DNA of 7,124 bases, taken from the NCBI GenBank assembly GCA_030626465.1, contig DAOUOU010000143.1, forward strand, positions 1-7,124. The letters are read 5' to 3'. This stretch comes from Bacteroidales bacterium. GTDB taxonomy: Bacteria; Bacteroidota; Bacteroidia; Bacteroidales; UBA10428. Below the pieces are notes generated by a model. It searched no databases. It saw only the letters and a list, made by a program, of their open reading frames with translations, and had not been told where the DNA came from. The position numbers and the translations under genes were made by a program. Of this stretch, positions 7,041 to 7,124 are shown piece after piece (position 1 is the stretch's first letter; every line of letters starts with the position of its first letter).

Positions 7041-7124
7041 TATGATGAGAATTTTTATAAGAATCTGGAGTTTGTTGACACTGAGCTTACCCTGTTAGAT
7101 TATGATGATTCAACATGGCCTTCA
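7041..7124 (+). pseudogene. Opposite-strand fragment resembling the jelly-roll segment of a SASA esterase, cut by the window edge
   Basis: Read in the plus frame whose codons begin at 7041, these 28 codons are open and give YDENFYKNLEF, then DTELTLLDYDDSTWPS. The DYDDSTWPS end is the kind of sequence that in long-form sialate O-acetylesterases lies a short distance N-terminal to the VWFRKEF-type motif, here GIVCFRKEF encoded on the other strand at 7031-7015. The frame has no usable start codon: upstream it runs only to a TAA at 6990-6992 through the reverse of the esterase. It therefore looks like the preceding piece of the same gene (or a close paralogue) joined in inverted orientation. The identity rests on a short stretch, and a GH2-like jelly-roll could also contain a DDSxW motif. 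Confidence 0.5.

Noticed and set aside
7042..7098. ATG-ATG start followed by a signal-peptide-like MMRIFIRIWSLLTLSLPC on the plus strand
   Set aside because: It stops at TAG (7096-7098) after 18 codons, and the neighbouring frame gives the family-like DYDDSTWPS, so the hydrophobic run is probably coincidental.

Overview
The window reads as Bacteroidota DNA. The supporting signs are a C-terminal type IX secretion (T9SS/Por) sorting domain on the large glycosidase, start codons without clear Shine-Dalgarno sequences, a Nudix-type AraR regulator of the kind described in Bacteroides, and the gene content itself (arabinose catabolism beside exported polysaccharide-degrading enzymes). The T9SS tail points to a free-living or environmental polysaccharide degrader rather than a typical gut Bacteroides. 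I cannot name the genus.

Left part (1-2820, plus strand): the 3' half of ribulokinase araB, then after an 11-base gap an exported aldose 1-epimerase (mutarotase), then a Nudix-fold AraR-type repressor. Together these are an L-arabinose utilisation cluster. The mutarotase interconverts sugar anomers outside the cytoplasm, AraB phosphorylates L-ribulose, and the regulator probably senses arabinose. The isomerase (araA), epimerase (araD) and transporter are not in the window and would be expected upstream.

Middle (2821-5827, plus strand): a 283-base intergenic stretch with several short inverted repeats and one unconvincing 33-codon ORF, then a secreted multidomain protein. Its domains are signal peptide, GH5 glycosidase, CBM6, Ig-like linker, CBM6 and T9SS sorting tail. 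It is a surface or secreted beta-glycanase.

Right part (5828-7124): a convergent minus-strand gene for the C-terminal part of a long-form sialate O-acetylesterase family esterase (SASA/DUF303), probably a polysaccharide deacetylase. It is cut abruptly near 7040. The last 84 bases encode, on the opposite (plus) strand, a peptide that looks like the piece normally lying just N-terminal to the break in the same family. This head-to-head split of one gene is the strangest thing in the window. It is either a fold-back (inverted) chimera made during amplification or assembly, or a real inversion.

The functional theme is hemicellulose breakdown (endo-acting GH5 with two CBM6 modules, deacetylation by the esterase) coupled to uptake and use of arabinose. 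I found no RNA genes, CRISPR arrays or insertion sequences. Apart from the split esterase, I see no new system here.
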